64,000 nt of DNA from Kalymmatonema hyalinum WJT4-NPBG1 (GCA_019359075.1 JAHHIB010000033.1:1-64000), one strand, 5' to 3'. Positions 27,059-37,105 are shown, counted from the stretch's first letter. Made by a program: numbers and translations. The notes: a model not told the origin generated them from the letters alone.

Positions 27059-27268
27059 CTATACAATCTCTTCTGCTCCAAAATAGGTAATAGCAGATCT
27101 TATATCTTCTAAACTCAGTGGAGAATACTCTTGAACAATTTCCTCAAACGTCAATCCTTCAGCAAAATTATCGAGGATAACTGAGACCATAATGCGTGTC
27201 CCTTTGATACATGGTTTGCTGTGACACACTCTGGGATTTATGCCAATGCGTTCTTGCTAGTTTGTCAT
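27059..27268 (-). pseudogene. DUF433 protein gene with a stop at codon 4
   Basis: Reading from the ATG at 27268 gives three codons, a TAG (27259-27257), then an intact DUF433 sequence: CHSKPCIKGTRIMVSVILDN, EGLTFEEIVQEY and LSLEDIRSAI, ending at TAG 27059. The TAG sits where CAG (Gln) is plausible. DUF433 proteins are small DNA-binding antitoxin-like proteins usually paired with a PIN-like DUF5615 toxin; no such partner is present here. A truncated product could start at the GTG in RVCH or at ATG 27190 (43 residues). The gene ends 30 bases before the MazE/F-like pair. Confidence 0.78.
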
Positions 27269-27551
27269 TGTTCTGATCACTTACAACATAGGCTTATTGT
27301 AGGCGATCGCTCTGTTGACTGACTTCATCGTTAAAGCAAGTTTTTAAGATTATAGGTCAGCCCCTATCTTTATATTTCCCATTACAACAAGAGAAAATTT
27401 CACATCTATGTGAGGTGGGCATCTTGTCCGGCCATAAATTAGGACGGGCGTCTCGCCCGTCCCACAAGAAAAGTAGTGTTACAAAAAAATCCCCCACTCT
27501 ATGGTGGGGGATTTTATTTACTTACCTACAGCTACTTATTCAGTCAACTCA
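27269..27551. other. Region downstream of psaB with palindromic repeats
   Basis: Holds a GGTGGGCATCTTGTCC repeat, a perfect GGACGGGCG / CGCCCGTCC palindrome (27451-27471) of a class common in cyanobacterial intergenic DNA, and the psaB terminator. No gene is seen. Confidence 0.5.
27486..27515 (-). terminator. Intrinsic terminator of the psaAB operon
   Basis: Stem AATCCCCCAC paired with GTGGGGGATT around a small loop; on the - strand it is followed by seven T residues (complement of 27483-27489). It lies 37 bases past the psaB stop. The strong G/C stem and clean T-tract fit rho-independent termination. Confidence 0.88.
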
Positions 27552-29768
27552 TTAACCAAACTTACCAGCAGTAGAGGCAATGAGGAAGGCTGCGTAGGTG
27601 AGGATGTAGCCAACTGTAAAGTGAACTAGACCCGTCAACCAACCTTGGACGATGGACAGAGCAACGGGCTTGTCTTTCCAGCGAACCAGGTTCGCCAAAG
27701 GAGTGCGCTCGTGTGCCCAAACCAGTGTTTCAATCAACTCTTGCCAGTAACCTCTCCAAGAGATGAGGAACATGAAGCCGGTTGCCCAAACAAGGTGTCC
27801 GAAGAGGAACATCCAACCCCATACAGCTAGGTTATTCATGCCGTAAGGGTTATAGCCGTTGATCAACTGAGCGGAGTTAGCCCAGAGGTAATCACGCAGC
27901 CAGCCCATGAGGTATGTAGAAGACTCGTTGAACTGAGCTACATTACCTTGCCAAATGCCTAGATGCTTCCAGTGCCAGTAGAAGGTGACCCAACCAACCG
28001 TGTTGAGCGCCCAGAAGATGGCGAGGAAGAAGGACTGTTCCCAAGCGGAAGTTTGGCAGGTACCACCCCGACCTGGACCGTCACAGGGGAAGGTGAAACC
28101 GAAATCCTTTTTGTCAGGCATCAACTTAGTACCACGGGCATCCAACGCACCCTTGACACAAATTAGGACAGTTGTGTGTATAGCCAGGGCGAAGGCGTGG
28201 TGTACTAAGAAGTCACCAGGACCAATGGTCAAGAACAGGGAGTTGGTGCCATTGTTGATAGCATCCAGCCAGCCTGGTAAGTAGGGAGCGCCAGCCAAGG
28301 AAGCAGCGCTGTCAGGATTGGACAGTAGGGTGTTTAAACCGTACAGCACTTTACCGTGAGACGCCTGAACGAACTGTGCAAACACAGGCTCAATCAGGAT
28401 TTGCTTTTCGGGTGTACCGAAGGCAACAACTACGTCGTTGTGGACGTACAGACCCAAGGTGTGGAAGCCCAAGAAGAGGGATACCCAGCTCAAGTGCGAG
28501 ATAATCGCTTCTTTGTGCTTCAGTACGCGGTCGAGTACGTTGCCCTTATTTTGATCTGGGTCGTAGTCACGCACCCAGAAAATTGCAGCGTGGGCGAAAG
28601 CACCGACCATGAAGAACACAGCGAGGTACTGGTGGTGGGTGTACAGACATGCCTGGGTTGTATAGTCCTTAGCCATGAAGGCGTAGGGAGGCAGGGCGTA
28701 CATATGCTGCGCTACCAAGGAAAGAGCAGTACCCAGTGCTGCCAGGTGTATGGACAACTGGAAGTGTAGGGAGTTGTTATATGTGTCGTACAGTCCTTGG
28801 TGAGGCAGGTTGAACTGACCTTCTGTTTGGATGCCAAAGAAGTTCTTGGCGTTCAGCATTTCTTTGATGCTGTGACCGATACCGAAGTTGGTACGGTACT
28901 GGTGACCGGCGATGATGAAGATAACCGCGATCGCCAAGTGGTGGTGAGCCATATCAGTCAGCCACAGGGACTGAGTCTGAGGATGGAAGCCACCCAAAAA
29001 TGTCAGAATCGCAGTACCTGCACCTTGAGATGTGCTGAATAAGTGGTCAGCGGTGTCGGGGTTAGTAGCGTAAACACCCCAGTTACCAGTGAAGAATGGT
29101 CCCAATCCTTCTGGGTGGGGTAGGGTGGTCAGGAAATTATCCCAACCTACGTGCTGTCCGCGAGATTCGGGGATAGCAACGTGAATCAAGTGACCAGCCC
29201 AAGCCAAAGAACTCACACCGAACAAACCAGCCAAGTGGTGGTTCAAGCGAGGTTCAGCACTCTTAAACCAAGCCAAGCTAGGACGGTACTTAGGCTGCAA
29301 GTGCAACCAACCAGCGAACAGGAACACTGCTGCCAACAGCAGGAGGAACACTGAACCTTGGTACAGGTCATTGTTCGTCCGCATACCGATGGTGTACCAC
29401 CAGTGGTAAACACCAGAGTATGCGATGTTAACTGGATAGTTAGCGCCGCCTTGGGTAAAAGCTTCTACTGCTGCTTTACCGAAGTGGGGGTCCCAAATCG
29501 CGTGGGCGATTGGGCGAATATGAAGAGGATCTTTAATCCACTGTTCAAAGTTGCCTTGCCAAGCTACGTGGAACAGGAGGCTGGATGCCCACAGGAAGAT
29601 AATTGCCACATGACCGAAGTGAGTTGCGAAAATCCTTTGGTAAAGATTTTCTTCTGTCATGCCATCGTGGCTTTCAAAATCATTTCCCGTAGCCATCGCA
29701 TACCAGATCCGACGCGTAGTCGGGTCCTGTGCGAGATCCTGGCTAAATTTTGGATATTTCGTTGCCAT
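27552..29768 (-). CDS. psaB: Photosystem I P700 apoprotein A2
   Basis: A 738-residue, eleven-helix membrane protein, full length for PsaB. The N-terminus ([20 protein letters not shown]) is typical. The loop between helices VIII and IX carries [12 protein letters not shown], whose two Cys join two from PsaA to hold the FX 4Fe-4S cluster. Numerous HH and HxxxH helix residues serve as chlorophyll ligands. With PsaA it forms the reaction-centre heterodimer in the thylakoid membrane. It lies 124 bases downstream of psaA and is co-transcribed; a hairpin terminator follows. Confidence 0.98.
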   Translation of the reverse strand: MATKYPKFSQDLAQDPTTRRIWYAMATGNDFESHDGMTEENLYQRIFATHFGHVAIIFLWASSLLFHVAWQGNFEQWIKDPLHIRPIAHAIWDPHFGKAAVEAFTQGGANYPVNIAYSGVYHWWYTIGMRTNNDLYQGSVFLLLLAAVFLFAGWLHLQPKYRPSLAWFKSAEPRLNHHLAGLFGVSSLAWAGHLIHVAIPESRGQHVGWDNFLTTLPHPEGLGPFFTGNWGVYATNPDTADHLFSTSQGAGTAILTFLGGFHPQTQSLWLTDMAHHHLAIAVIFIIAGHQYRTNFGIGHSIKEMLNAKNFFGIQTEGQFNLPHQGLYDTYNNSLHFQLSIHLAALGTALSLVAQHMYALPPYAFMAKDYTTQACLYTHHQYLAVFFMVGAFAHAAIFWVRDYDPDQNKGNVLDRVLKHKEAIISHLSWVSLFLGFHTLGLYVHNDVVVAFGTPEKQILIEPVFAQFVQASHGKVLYGLNTLLSNPDSAASLAGAPYLPGWLDAINNGTNSLFLTIGPGDFLVHHAFALAIHTTVLICVKGALDARGTKLMPDKKDFGFTFPCDGPGRGGTCQTSAWEQSFFLAIFWALNTVGWVTFYWHWKHLGIWQGNVAQFNESSTYLMGWLRDYLWANSAQLINGYNPYGMNNLAVWGWMFLFGHLVWATGFMFLISWRGYWQELIETLVWAHERTPLANLVRWKDKPVALSIVQGWLTGLVHFTVGYILTYAAFLIASTAGKFG

Positions 29769-29805
29769 AGGTTTGATAAATTCTCTGACCTTCAGCCATC
29801 ACATT

Positions 29806-29880
29806 CTTAAAGTTCTGAGTTGGTGAGTTCTGAGTTCTGAGTTTTCAAATCAAAACTCAAAACTCAAAACTCATGACTCA
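29806..29880. repeat. Heptamer tandem repeats forming a hairpin between psaA and psaB
   Basis: The psaA-psaB spacer contains GTTCTGA-type heptamers (29815-29845), then AAAACTC heptamers (29852-29872). The two tracts are partly inverse complements (GAGTTTT against AAAACTC), so the transcript can fold into a hairpin. Short tandemly repeated heptamers (STRRs) are known in heterocystous cyanobacteria, and this one sits inside an operon. Confidence 0.7.
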
Positions 29881-29892
29881 TCAAGCTGATTT

Positions 29893-32151
29893 TTAGCCCA
29901 GTGAAATGATTCGTGCGTGGAAGAACGCCCAGGTAGTCACAATTCCTCCCAAGAGGAAGTGAGCCACCCCAACAGCCCGACCCTGAATGATGCTTAGAGC
30001 GCGAGGCTGAATTGACGGTGCTACCTTTAGTTTATTATGTGCCCAAACAATCGACTCAATGAGTTCTTGCCAGTAGCCTCGACCACTGAACAGGAACATC
30101 AAGCTGAATGCCCAGACAAAGTGAGCTCCCAAGAAGAGCAGACCATAAGCTGATAGCGCACTGCCGTAGGAGTTAATCACTTGTACAGCTTGTGCCCATT
30201 GGAAATCACGCAACCAGCCGTTAATTGTGATGGCACTTTGGGCAAAGTTACCGCCGGTGATGTGGGTCACAACACCATCTGAGTCTACCGTTCCCCAGAT
30301 ATCAGATTGCAACTTCCAGCTAAAGTGGAAAATTGCAATTGAAATGGTGTTGTACATCCAGAATAAACCGAGGAACACGTGGTCCCAACCAGATACTTGA
30401 CAGGTACCGCCACGACCAGGACCATCGCAGGGGAACCGGAAGCCCAAGTTCATCTTGTCTGGAACCAGACGAGAACTGCGGGCAAACAGGAATCCCTTCA
30501 ACAGAATCAGTACTGTGACATGAATTTGGAAGGCGTGAATATGGTGGATCAGGAAGTCCGCCGTACCCAGCGCCATGGGCATCATTGCCACTTTGCCGCC
30601 TACAGCTAGAATACCGCCGCCAAAGACATAGCTAACAGGTTCTAGTGCATTGGGCACGGTTGCGCCAGGAGCGACCGTGTGCAGGTTTTGTACCCACTGG
30701 GCAAACACTGGCTGCAACTGAATTGCTGTATCCGAGAATGTATCTTGGGGACGACCCAAGGCACGCATCGTATCGTTGTGTACATACAGTCCAAAGCTGT
30801 GGAAGCCCAGGAACATACATACCCAGTTCAAGTGAGAGATGATTGCATCTCTGTGACGAAGTACTCGATCCAGCAAGTTGTTCTGGTTCACCACCGGATC
30901 GTAATCCCGCACCATAAAGATGGAAGCGTGAGCGGCTCCACCAACGATAAAGAAGCCACCAATCCACATATGGTGCGTGAAGATGCAGAGTTGGGTAGCG
31001 TAGTCAGTTGACAAGTACGGATACGGAGGCATCGCGTACATATGGTGCGCCACGATGATGCTCAGCGAACCTATCATGGCAAGGTTGATTCCCAACTGAG
31101 CGTGCCAAGATGTGGTGAGGTTTTCGTAGAGACCTTTGTGACCGTCACCAGTGAAGGGACCTTTGTGGTTTTCCAGGATCTCTTTGATGCTGTGACCGAT
31201 ACCCCAGTTGGTACGGTACTGGTGACCAGCAATGATGAACAGGACGGCGATCGCCAAATGGTGATGAGCAATGTCCGTCATCCATAAGCTGCCTGTGACT
31301 GGGTTCAGACCGCCTTTGAAGGTGAGGAAGTCAGCATACTGACCCCAGTTCAACGTCCAGAAAGGCGTTAAACCATTGGCAAAGCTGGGGAACAGCTCGG
31401 TTATCAAGTCACGGTTCAAAATGAACTCGTGGGGCAACGGCACATCTTTAATGGCTACTCCCGCATCCAGCAGCTTATTAATAGGCGAGGATACGTGAAT
31501 TACGTGACCTGTCCACCCCAAGGAACCCAAGCCCAATAGTCCAGCCAAGTGGTGATTGAGCATCGACTCCACGTTCTGGAACCATTCCAGCTTAGGAGCG
31601 CGCTTGTGGTAGTGGAACCAGCCTGCAAACAGCAACAAGGCTGCTAACACCAAACCGCCAATCGCGGTGACGTAGAGCTGGAACGTATTTGTAATACCCC
31701 AGCCACGCCATATGTAGAAGAAGCCGGAGGTAATTTGAATGCCGTGAAATCCACCACCAACATCGGCGTTTAAAATTTGTTGACCAACAATTGGCCAAAC
31801 GACTTGAGCGCTAGGTTTGATGTTGAGGGGGTCGCTCAGCCAAGCTTCGTAGTTTGAAAAACGAGCGCCATGAAATATCATCCCGCTCAGCCACAGAGTC
31901 ACTACAGCTAAGTGACCGAAGTGGGCTGCAAATATCTTGCGGGATACGTCTTCTAAATCGCTTGTATGTGTATCAAAATCATGGGCGAGTGCGTGAAGGT
32001 TCCAAATCCAGGTTGTGGTTTTGGGACCTTTGGCTAGGCTTCTGTCGAAATGTCCTGGCTTTGACCACAGTTCAAATGAGGTTGGAACCGGATCATTATC
32101 GACTATGACTCTTGCCTTTTTTTCCTCTCGCTCCGGAGGACTAATTGTCAT
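29893..32151 (-). CDS. psaA: Photosystem I P700 apoprotein A1
   Basis: A 752-residue membrane protein of standard PsaA length with eleven helices. The N-terminus contains [20 protein letters not shown], and the conserved [12 protein letters not shown] loop supplies two cysteine ligands for FX. The [12 protein letters not shown] helix provides P700-region histidines. A strong ribosome binding site (GGGAGGTCGA) precedes the ATG at 32151. It is first in the psaA-psaB operon. Expression is expected to be light- and redox-regulated through the 5' region, but no such site can be proven here. Confidence 0.98.
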   Translation of the reverse strand: MTISPPEREEKKARVIVDNDPVPTSFELWSKPGHFDRSLAKGPKTTTWIWNLHALAHDFDTHTSDLEDVSRKIFAAHFGHLAVVTLWLSGMIFHGARFSNYEAWLSDPLNIKPSAQVVWPIVGQQILNADVGGGFHGIQITSGFFYIWRGWGITNTFQLYVTAIGGLVLAALLLFAGWFHYHKRAPKLEWFQNVESMLNHHLAGLLGLGSLGWTGHVIHVSSPINKLLDAGVAIKDVPLPHEFILNRDLITELFPSFANGLTPFWTLNWGQYADFLTFKGGLNPVTGSLWMTDIAHHHLAIAVLFIIAGHQYRTNWGIGHSIKEILENHKGPFTGDGHKGLYENLTTSWHAQLGINLAMIGSLSIIVAHHMYAMPPYPYLSTDYATQLCIFTHHMWIGGFFIVGGAAHASIFMVRDYDPVVNQNNLLDRVLRHRDAIISHLNWVCMFLGFHSFGLYVHNDTMRALGRPQDTFSDTAIQLQPVFAQWVQNLHTVAPGATVPNALEPVSYVFGGGILAVGGKVAMMPMALGTADFLIHHIHAFQIHVTVLILLKGFLFARSSRLVPDKMNLGFRFPCDGPGRGGTCQVSGWDHVFLGLFWMYNTISIAIFHFSWKLQSDIWGTVDSDGVVTHITGGNFAQSAITINGWLRDFQWAQAVQVINSYGSALSAYGLLFLGAHFVWAFSLMFLFSGRGYWQELIESIVWAHNKLKVAPSIQPRALSIIQGRAVGVAHFLLGGIVTTWAFFHARIISLG

Positions 32152-32295
32152 TCGACCTCCCCTCTTAACAGGTTTGAAAAATCATGAGTACCACATATTG
32201 TCTTCCTGGCTTTAGTTAAGCTTTATCGCGGTCTCCAGAAATATACTTTACTGGAGCAGCGACGAAGACCGTCTGTGAAGATTGCTTTCTGTTGA

Positions 32296-32301
32296 ATTAT
32301 A
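32296..32301 (-). promoter_or_regulatory. Candidate -10 element of the psaA promoter
   Basis: A perfect TATAAT on the - strand lies 145 bases upstream of the psaA ATG, giving a leader of about 135 bases, a usual length for cyanobacterial psaA. The -35 region is poor (AACTAT at suitable spacing), as expected for an activator-dependent promoter. Assigned by motif only. Confidence 0.35.
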
Positions 32302-32586
32302 AAGGCTTATCTCGTACATAGTTAGAGACTTGTTAACAATAATTCAAAATCGGTCAATCAATTGTCTCATCTACCTTTTCCCTTGAAACTTCGGAGCCAA
32401 AAGTCAATAGTTTCTTCATTTATTTTACAATCCGTAACATTGCGTAAAATTTATGTATTTACCACAAAAAGCTATTTTTTCGGGTTTAACTGCTTTTGCT
32501 TAATATTAGTTAATATATGGGTCCAGGAAATTTTTGTCATAGCAGATAATAAGCTTTCATAAAATTATTTTGCAAAATTTTGTAAC

Positions 32587-32646
32587 AAATATGACTTTTA
32601 AAAAGCGATGGCTGATCTCAGTCATCGCTTTTTAAAAGTCATATTT
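32587..32646. repeat. Sixty-base near-perfect palindrome
   Basis: Positions 32587-32615 pair with 32618-32646: AAATATGACTTTTAAAAAGC on the left and its complement on the right, with one G-T pair and only two central bases unpaired. Five T residues end the right arm on the + strand. It could be a terminator-like hairpin, a repeat-element relic or a cruciform; no convincing upstream + strand gene needs a terminator here. Confidence 0.8.
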
Positions 32647-32782
32647 TTCAGATATATCCGGGTTGTTTGTAAAGGCATAGCAATACTGTGCCCCTATTGG
32701 GTGGTGTATGCAACCCAGAAGCGCTATAGTGACCAGTGGACAGTTTGAGCCAAATTTATCACTTGTTTAGGAGTATTACTGG

Positions 32783-34564
32783 GTGGAAGGCATGAACTTG
32801 TGGCGGAAGACCGCAATGGCTATCCTCAGGTTGCTAATGGTATGCGTGCTGGTGTTAACTTTGACCAGCTGTGGAGAGAAAGCCGTTAGCCAAGAACCGT
32901 CTGGCAGCTTGCCAGAAAAAGCTCAACTTTCAAAGCAAATCTCAGAAGTTTCCCCACCAGCAACAATCCAAGAACTGCGCCTAGCCTTGGAAGTTTATCA
33001 GCCACAAGTAACACTAGTGACTCCTAAACAGGATGATATCCTCCAAGAAAATACAGTCACAGTTCGCTTTCAGGTTAAAGACCTACCTATATTTAAAGAT
33101 CCAGAACTCGAGCTTGGTCCTCATTTACACGTCATTCTTGATAATGAACCTTATATAGCTGTCTACGACCTAAACCAACCCCTGGTGTTGCCAGACTTGT
33201 CCCCAGGTACGCATACGCTACGTGTCTTTGCCTCCCGTCCTTGGCATGAAAGCTTTAAAAATGAAGGCGCTTACGCCCAGTCAACATTTCACATCTTCAC
33301 CAAAACTGACGACAACAACCCCGATTTAACCAAGCCATTATTAACGTACAGTCGTCCCAAAGGCAGCTACGGTGAAGAACCAATTTTACTGGACTTTTAC
33401 CTAACTAACGCCCCATTGCATCTCGTTGCTAAAGACAACCCCAATGACGACATAGCAGATTGGCGCATTCGTTGCACAATTAATGATGAAAGCTTTGTTT
33501 TAGACCGGTGGCAAGCCGTTTACCTCAAAGGCTTTAAGCCAGGTAACAATTGGGTAAAACTTGAGTTTCTCGACGAACAGGGAAACCCGGTGAAAAATGT
33601 CTTCAACAGCACAGTGAGACTTATTACTTACGAACCCAAGGGGAAAGATACTCTATCTAAAATTGTTAGAGGAGAACTGTCAGCAGATCAAGTTCGCAGC
33701 ATAGTAGATCCGAATTATACCGCCAAAATACCAACTGCCGAACCCACATCCACCCCAACTTCAACGCCCAAGGTTGAAGAAACACCTGAAACACAACTTA
33801 AGCAAGAAAAGCAACCCGTTCCTGAAAAACCTACACCTACCCCAACCTCAACGCCCAGCGTTGAACAAACAACACCTGAAACACAACCTCAAGTAGAAAA
33901 ACAACCCGTTCCTGAAACTGAATCTCAGTCAGCGCCTGAAATACAGCCAGAGAAACCAAAATCAGGTGGCTTTTTCAATCGGTTCCAGCGTCGAACAGGT
34001 AAGATACCAACGCCACAAACAACTGCCGAACCAACTCCTGGCTTACCTCCCACCTTGCCAGAGATTATTGAGACTCCGCAACCAGAAACCACAGTCGAAC
34101 CACAGCCAGAGGTGACACCCCAAGCTGAAGCAACGCCTGTACCAGAAAAAGTTGCTCCTGTAGAAGAAAGACGGGGATTGGGTGGCTATTTTAATCGTCG
34201 AGCAGGTAAGATACCAACGCCACAAACAACTGAACCAACTCCTGGCTTACCTCCTACCCTACCGGAGATTATTGAGCCCCCTGCACCAGAATCAGTTGCG
34301 CCTCAAGGAGAAACCACGGCAGAACCAAAACCAGAGGTAACGCCAGAAGCTGAAACAACCTTACCTCAAAAAATCGCCCCCGATCCAGAAAAACCGGAAT
34401 TGACACGGTATTTCAGCCCCCGTCAGTACCCAGGTGCTGCACCATCTTATACCTTGCCGCAAACCCCACCAAATGTTATTAAGCCTCCATCACTTCTGAA
34501 AACATTAGAAAAGGCAACCACGCCCGAACAGCAAAGCGAGGAAACCAACGACCAAGACGACTAA
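32783..34564 (+). CDS. Lipoprotein with Pro/Thr/Glu-rich repeats, unknown function
   Basis: A 593-residue protein. The N-terminal signal ends in a lipobox (LTSC), so it is probably lipidated and exported. Residues about 55-175 and 185-290 look like two beta-sandwich domains; I do not recognise a named family. From about 320 the chain is Pro/Thr/Glu-rich with two near-identical blocks (FNR..TGKIPTPQTT..TPGLPPTLPEIIE) plus a weaker third at the C-terminus. The GTG at 32783 is favoured because AGGAG lies nine bases upstream; an ATG three codons on is the alternative. A cell-wall spanning tether is conceivable, but function is unknown. Confidence 0.8.
   Translation: MEGMNLWRKTAMAILRLLMVCVLVLTLTSCGEKAVSQEPSGSLPEKAQLSKQISEVSPPATIQELRLALEVYQPQVTLVTPKQDDILQENTVTVRFQVKDLPIFKDPELELGPHLHVILDNEPYIAVYDLNQPLVLPDLSPGTHTLRVFASRPWHESFKNEGAYAQSTFHIFTKTDDNNPDLTKPLLTYSRPKGSYGEEPILLDFYLTNAPLHLVAKDNPNDDIADWRIRCTINDESFVLDRWQAVYLKGFKPGNNWVKLEFLDEQGNPVKNVFNSTVRLITYEPKGKDTLSKIVRGELSADQVRSIVDPNYTAKIPTAEPTSTPTSTPKVEETPETQLKQEKQPVPEKPTPTPTSTPSVEQTTPETQPQVEKQPVPETESQSAPEIQPEKPKSGGFFNRFQRRTGKIPTPQTTAEPTPGLPPTLPEIIETPQPETTVEPQPEVTPQAEATPVPEKVAPVEERRGLGGYFNRRAGKIPTPQTTEPTPGLPPTLPEIIEPPAPESVAPQGETTAEPKPEVTPEAETTLPQKIAPDPEKPELTRYFSPRQYPGAAPSYTLPQTPPNVIKPPSLLKTLEKATTPEQQSEETNDQDD
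33965..34276. repeat. Two-copy internal repeat in the lipoprotein gene
   Basis: Copies at about 33965-34072 and 34181-34276 share long identical stretches (AGATACCAACGCCACAAACA in both), separated by a variable Pro/Gln-rich linker. Low synonymous divergence points to recent duplication. Confidence 0.8.
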
Positions 34565-34570
34565 TCGTGG

Positions 34571-35518
34571 CTATCCCCCAAAAACACTTAACTGTAAACC
34601 TTGGGATAAAGCTTCAACAAAAGCGATCGCCCCCATAGAATTACCAATACTATCCAAGGCAGGACTGTAACAAGCGATCGCCCCTTGATCTGGTACTACT
34701 GCCAGCAGTGCGCCACTGATACCAGATTTCATCGGCAGACCAATCCGTAAAGCATACTGGGAAGAAGCCTTGTATAGCCCACACGTTAACATGAGCGAGT
34801 TGACAATACGGCGGTGCTGCGCCAAAATCAATTCGCTTTCACAAGCCAGAAGCAAACCCAGACGGGCTAAGTCTTCTACTTGTCCAGAAAGAGAACATAT
34901 TTGCTCATAAGTGTCAAGGGCTATTTCAGGATTTTTTACAGAACCTGCTTCGGTGAGGTATTGCGTAATGGCTCGATTAGCTTGGGAACCTGACGAACGT
35001 ACGGAAGCAAGCATCTCCTCATCCAAGCTAAGTTGACAACCTGCGAGTTTATTTAACCATTGACAAAATTGCTCTAGGCGATCGCCGCTTGCGGCGCTGC
35101 GCTTTGCGCAATCGCTAGCGTGTTTTCCTGGTAACTTATCTGCAAGAGTAATTGCGCCACTGTTAATCATAGGATTGCGGGGTCGTCCATGATCAGCAAT
35201 CAGTTGCTGTAAGGAATTGAAAGGAGCATCAGATGGTTCAACCCCAACCCACTGAAAAACCGTTTCTGCTCCAAATTGTTCTAGTAGATACAGCAGCGAA
35301 AACGGCTTTATCGCGCTCATCAGGGGGAATACACAACTTGTATCGCCTTGGCTGAAAGTTTGTCCTGAACGACAGCAGATGTAAACCGCAAACCAATCGG
35401 GATTAGCTAATGCCAATTTGGGAATACGGTTAGCAACTTGTCCTTGATGTGCCAAGACTTTAGCTTGTTCCACCCAGGTTGATAATTTGGTAGTAGTTAG
35501 CCTTTCCAATCCAACCAT
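34571..35518 (-). CDS. glsA: Glutaminase A
   Basis: A 315-residue serine-dependent glutaminase converting glutamine to glutamate and ammonia. The catalytic SxxK is S68-A-I-K71 within PLMSAIKPF; the family segments NPMINSGAI, the Tyr-containing YEQICSLSG and MKSGISGA are present. The segment HASDCAKRSAASGDR is not family sequence: it is encoded by a 44-base GC-rich interspersed repeat (35077-35120) inserted in frame in a surface region after the NSGAI segment. The rest is intact, so the enzyme may still work. The stop lies six bases from that of the convergent lipoprotein gene. Confidence 0.92.
   Translation of the reverse strand: MVGLERLTTTKLSTWVEQAKVLAHQGQVANRIPKLALANPDWFAVYICCRSGQTFSQGDTSCVFPLMSAIKPFSLLYLLEQFGAETVFQWVGVEPSDAPFNSLQQLIADHGRPRNPMINSGAITLADKLPGKHASDCAKRSAASGDRLEQFCQWLNKLAGCQLSLDEEMLASVRSSGSQANRAITQYLTEAGSVKNPEIALDTYEQICSLSGQVEDLARLGLLLACESELILAQHRRIVNSLMLTCGLYKASSQYALRIGLPMKSGISGALLAVVPDQGAIACYSPALDSIGNSMGAIAFVEALSQGLQLSVFGG
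35077..35120. repeat. HIP1-containing repeat inserted in frame in glsA
   Basis: A GC-rich, partly palindromic block: GGCGATCGCC, then GCTTGCGGCGCTGCGC and TTTGCGCAATCGCTAGCG. Similar modules occur in intergenic DNA of this window (positions 22-50 and around 54845). It adds about 15 codons to the glutaminase reading frame. Confidence 0.75.
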
Positions 35519-35582
35519 CTAAGTTTATAAATAATCTAAAACAGTAGTTTTTCCTTTTTGAATTTTAAATTTTGAATTGTTT

Positions 35583-37100
35583 ATGACTCCCCGCGTTCGC
35601 GCTCCCGAACTCCCGCAAAATAACCCTTGGTTCAACACCGAAAAACCCCTGTCTCTTCAACAACTTAAGGGCAGAGTTGTGATTTTGGACTTTTGGACAT
35701 ACTGTTGTATCAACTGCTTGCACATCCTGCCAACGCTGAAATATCTCGAACAAAAATATAAAGACAGCCTCACAGTTATCGGCGTACATAGTGCTAAATT
35801 TGACAATGAAAAAGAAACCGAAAACATCCGCCAAGCAATCCTACGCTATGATATCGAACATCCAGTTTTAGTTGATAGTGGTTTCCGAGTTTGGGAAGAG
35901 TATACTGTACGTGCTTGGCCTACTTTAATGGTGATAGATCCACAGGGTTATGTAGTTGGCTATGTGTCTGGTGAAGGCGATCGCAATGTTTTAGACGAAC
36001 TCATTCAAAAGTTAATCAGCCAACACCAAGAAAAAGGTACCATCAATTTCCAAGAACTCAGCCTTACCTTAGAGAAACAGCGAAAACCATTAATCACACC
36101 TTTAGCTTTTCCTGGTAAACTCCTGGCGACACAAGCAGGTTTGTTCATTGCTGATTCCGGACATCACCGCATTGTCATGAGTAGCTTAGATGGGGAAATC
36201 ATACATTTAATTGGCACTGGACAATCTGGATTAACTGATGGTTCCTTTGACGAAGCGCAGTTTTTCGCACCGCAAGGAATGGCATTTGATCAAGAAAATC
36301 AGATTTTATACGTTGCGGATACAGAAAATCATGCTCTGCGGCGAGTTGATTTGAAACGCCAAGTGGTGAAAACTATTGCAGGAACAGGTAAACAAAGCCG
36401 TAATATTTGTCCTCACAGTGGTGCTGCAAGAGAAACAATGCTGAATTCTCCTTGGGATTTACAGCTATGGGGAAATAGCTTGTTTATTGCGATGGCTGGT
36501 TCTCACCAAATTTGGGAAATGGACTTAGAAACTAACATTGTGAGAACCTATGCTGGTATGGGAGCAGAAGCTTGTGTAGATGGCGAACTAAGCGAGTCTG
36601 CTTTTGCCCAGCCTAGCGGTATCACCACTGATGGACAGGAATTATACATCGCCGACAGTGAAGTTAGCTCGATTCGCGGTATGGGACTCGTTGAACCGCA
36701 ACAAGTGAGAACCGTTTGCGGTAGCGGTGATTTGTTTGGCTTTGGTGACGTTGATGGGCAAGGTTTTGATGTAAGGTTACAGCATTGCTTGGGGGTAGAA
36801 TATGCCCAGAATAACCTATGGATAGCAGATACTTACAATCACAAAATTAAACTTGTTAACCCCCACACTGGCAATTGTCAAACAGTCTTAGGTGATGGTT
36901 CGGTTGGTTTACAAGATGGGCAAGGTAAAAATACCCGCTTTTCTGAACCTTCCGGGCTGAGTGTGATGGGTTCTCTTTTATTTATTGCTGATACGAATAA
37001 CCACGCTATTCGCCGCGTAGATTTGGATACGCTCACAGTGGCAACACTTCAATTTCCTAATTTGTGCGCCCCAGATGTATGTATTCCACATGAGTCATAG
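35583..37100 (+). CDS. Thioredoxin-like/NHL-repeat protein (NHLRC2-like)
   Basis: A 505-residue protein. The N-terminal thioredoxin fold (about 10-150) carries WTYCCINCLH, a CxxC with a preceding Cys as in NHLRC2 and TlpA-like proteins; a cis-Pro occurs in AWPTLMV. The C-terminal NHL beta-propeller (about 165-490) has repeated ADTENHALRRV / ADTYNHKIK / ADTNNHAIRRV units. No signal peptide is seen, so it is probably cytoplasmic. NHLRC2 homologues are conserved in bacteria and animals, with a poorly defined redox or scaffold role. The ATG at 35583 is used; a TTG two codons upstream is possible. Confidence 0.9.
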   Translation: MTPRVRAPELPQNNPWFNTEKPLSLQQLKGRVVILDFWTYCCINCLHILPTLKYLEQKYKDSLTVIGVHSAKFDNEKETENIRQAILRYDIEHPVLVDSGFRVWEEYTVRAWPTLMVIDPQGYVVGYVSGEGDRNVLDELIQKLISQHQEKGTINFQELSLTLEKQRKPLITPLAFPGKLLATQAGLFIADSGHHRIVMSSLDGEIIHLIGTGQSGLTDGSFDEAQFFAPQGMAFDQENQILYVADTENHALRRVDLKRQVVKTIAGTGKQSRNICPHSGAARETMLNSPWDLQLWGNSLFIAMAGSHQIWEMDLETNIVRTYAGMGAEACVDGELSESAFAQPSGITTDGQELYIADSEVSSIRGMGLVEPQQVRTVCGSGDLFGFGDVDGQGFDVRLQHCLGVEYAQNNLWIADTYNHKIKLVNPHTGNCQTVLGDGSVGLQDGQGKNTRFSEPSGLSVMGSLLFIADTNNHAIRRVDLDTLTVATLQFPNLCAPDVCIPHES

Positions 37101-37105
37101 GTTCG

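Larger units (their letters stand above)
32152..32782. other. Divergent region between psaA and a lipoprotein gene
   Basis: About 630 bases. The half next to psaA holds its leader and promoter. A 66-codon open frame at 32362-32562 has no support. The half next to the lipoprotein gene contains the 60-bp palindrome at 32587-32646, and an AGGAG at 32769-32773 precedes the GTG at 32783. Confidence 0.5.

Noticed and set aside
27645-32215. Many + strand open frames of 60-150 codons opposite psaB and psaA
   Set aside because: They are shadows of highly biased psaA/psaB codons; psaA and psaB are certain and no family or ribosome binding site supports the opposite frames.
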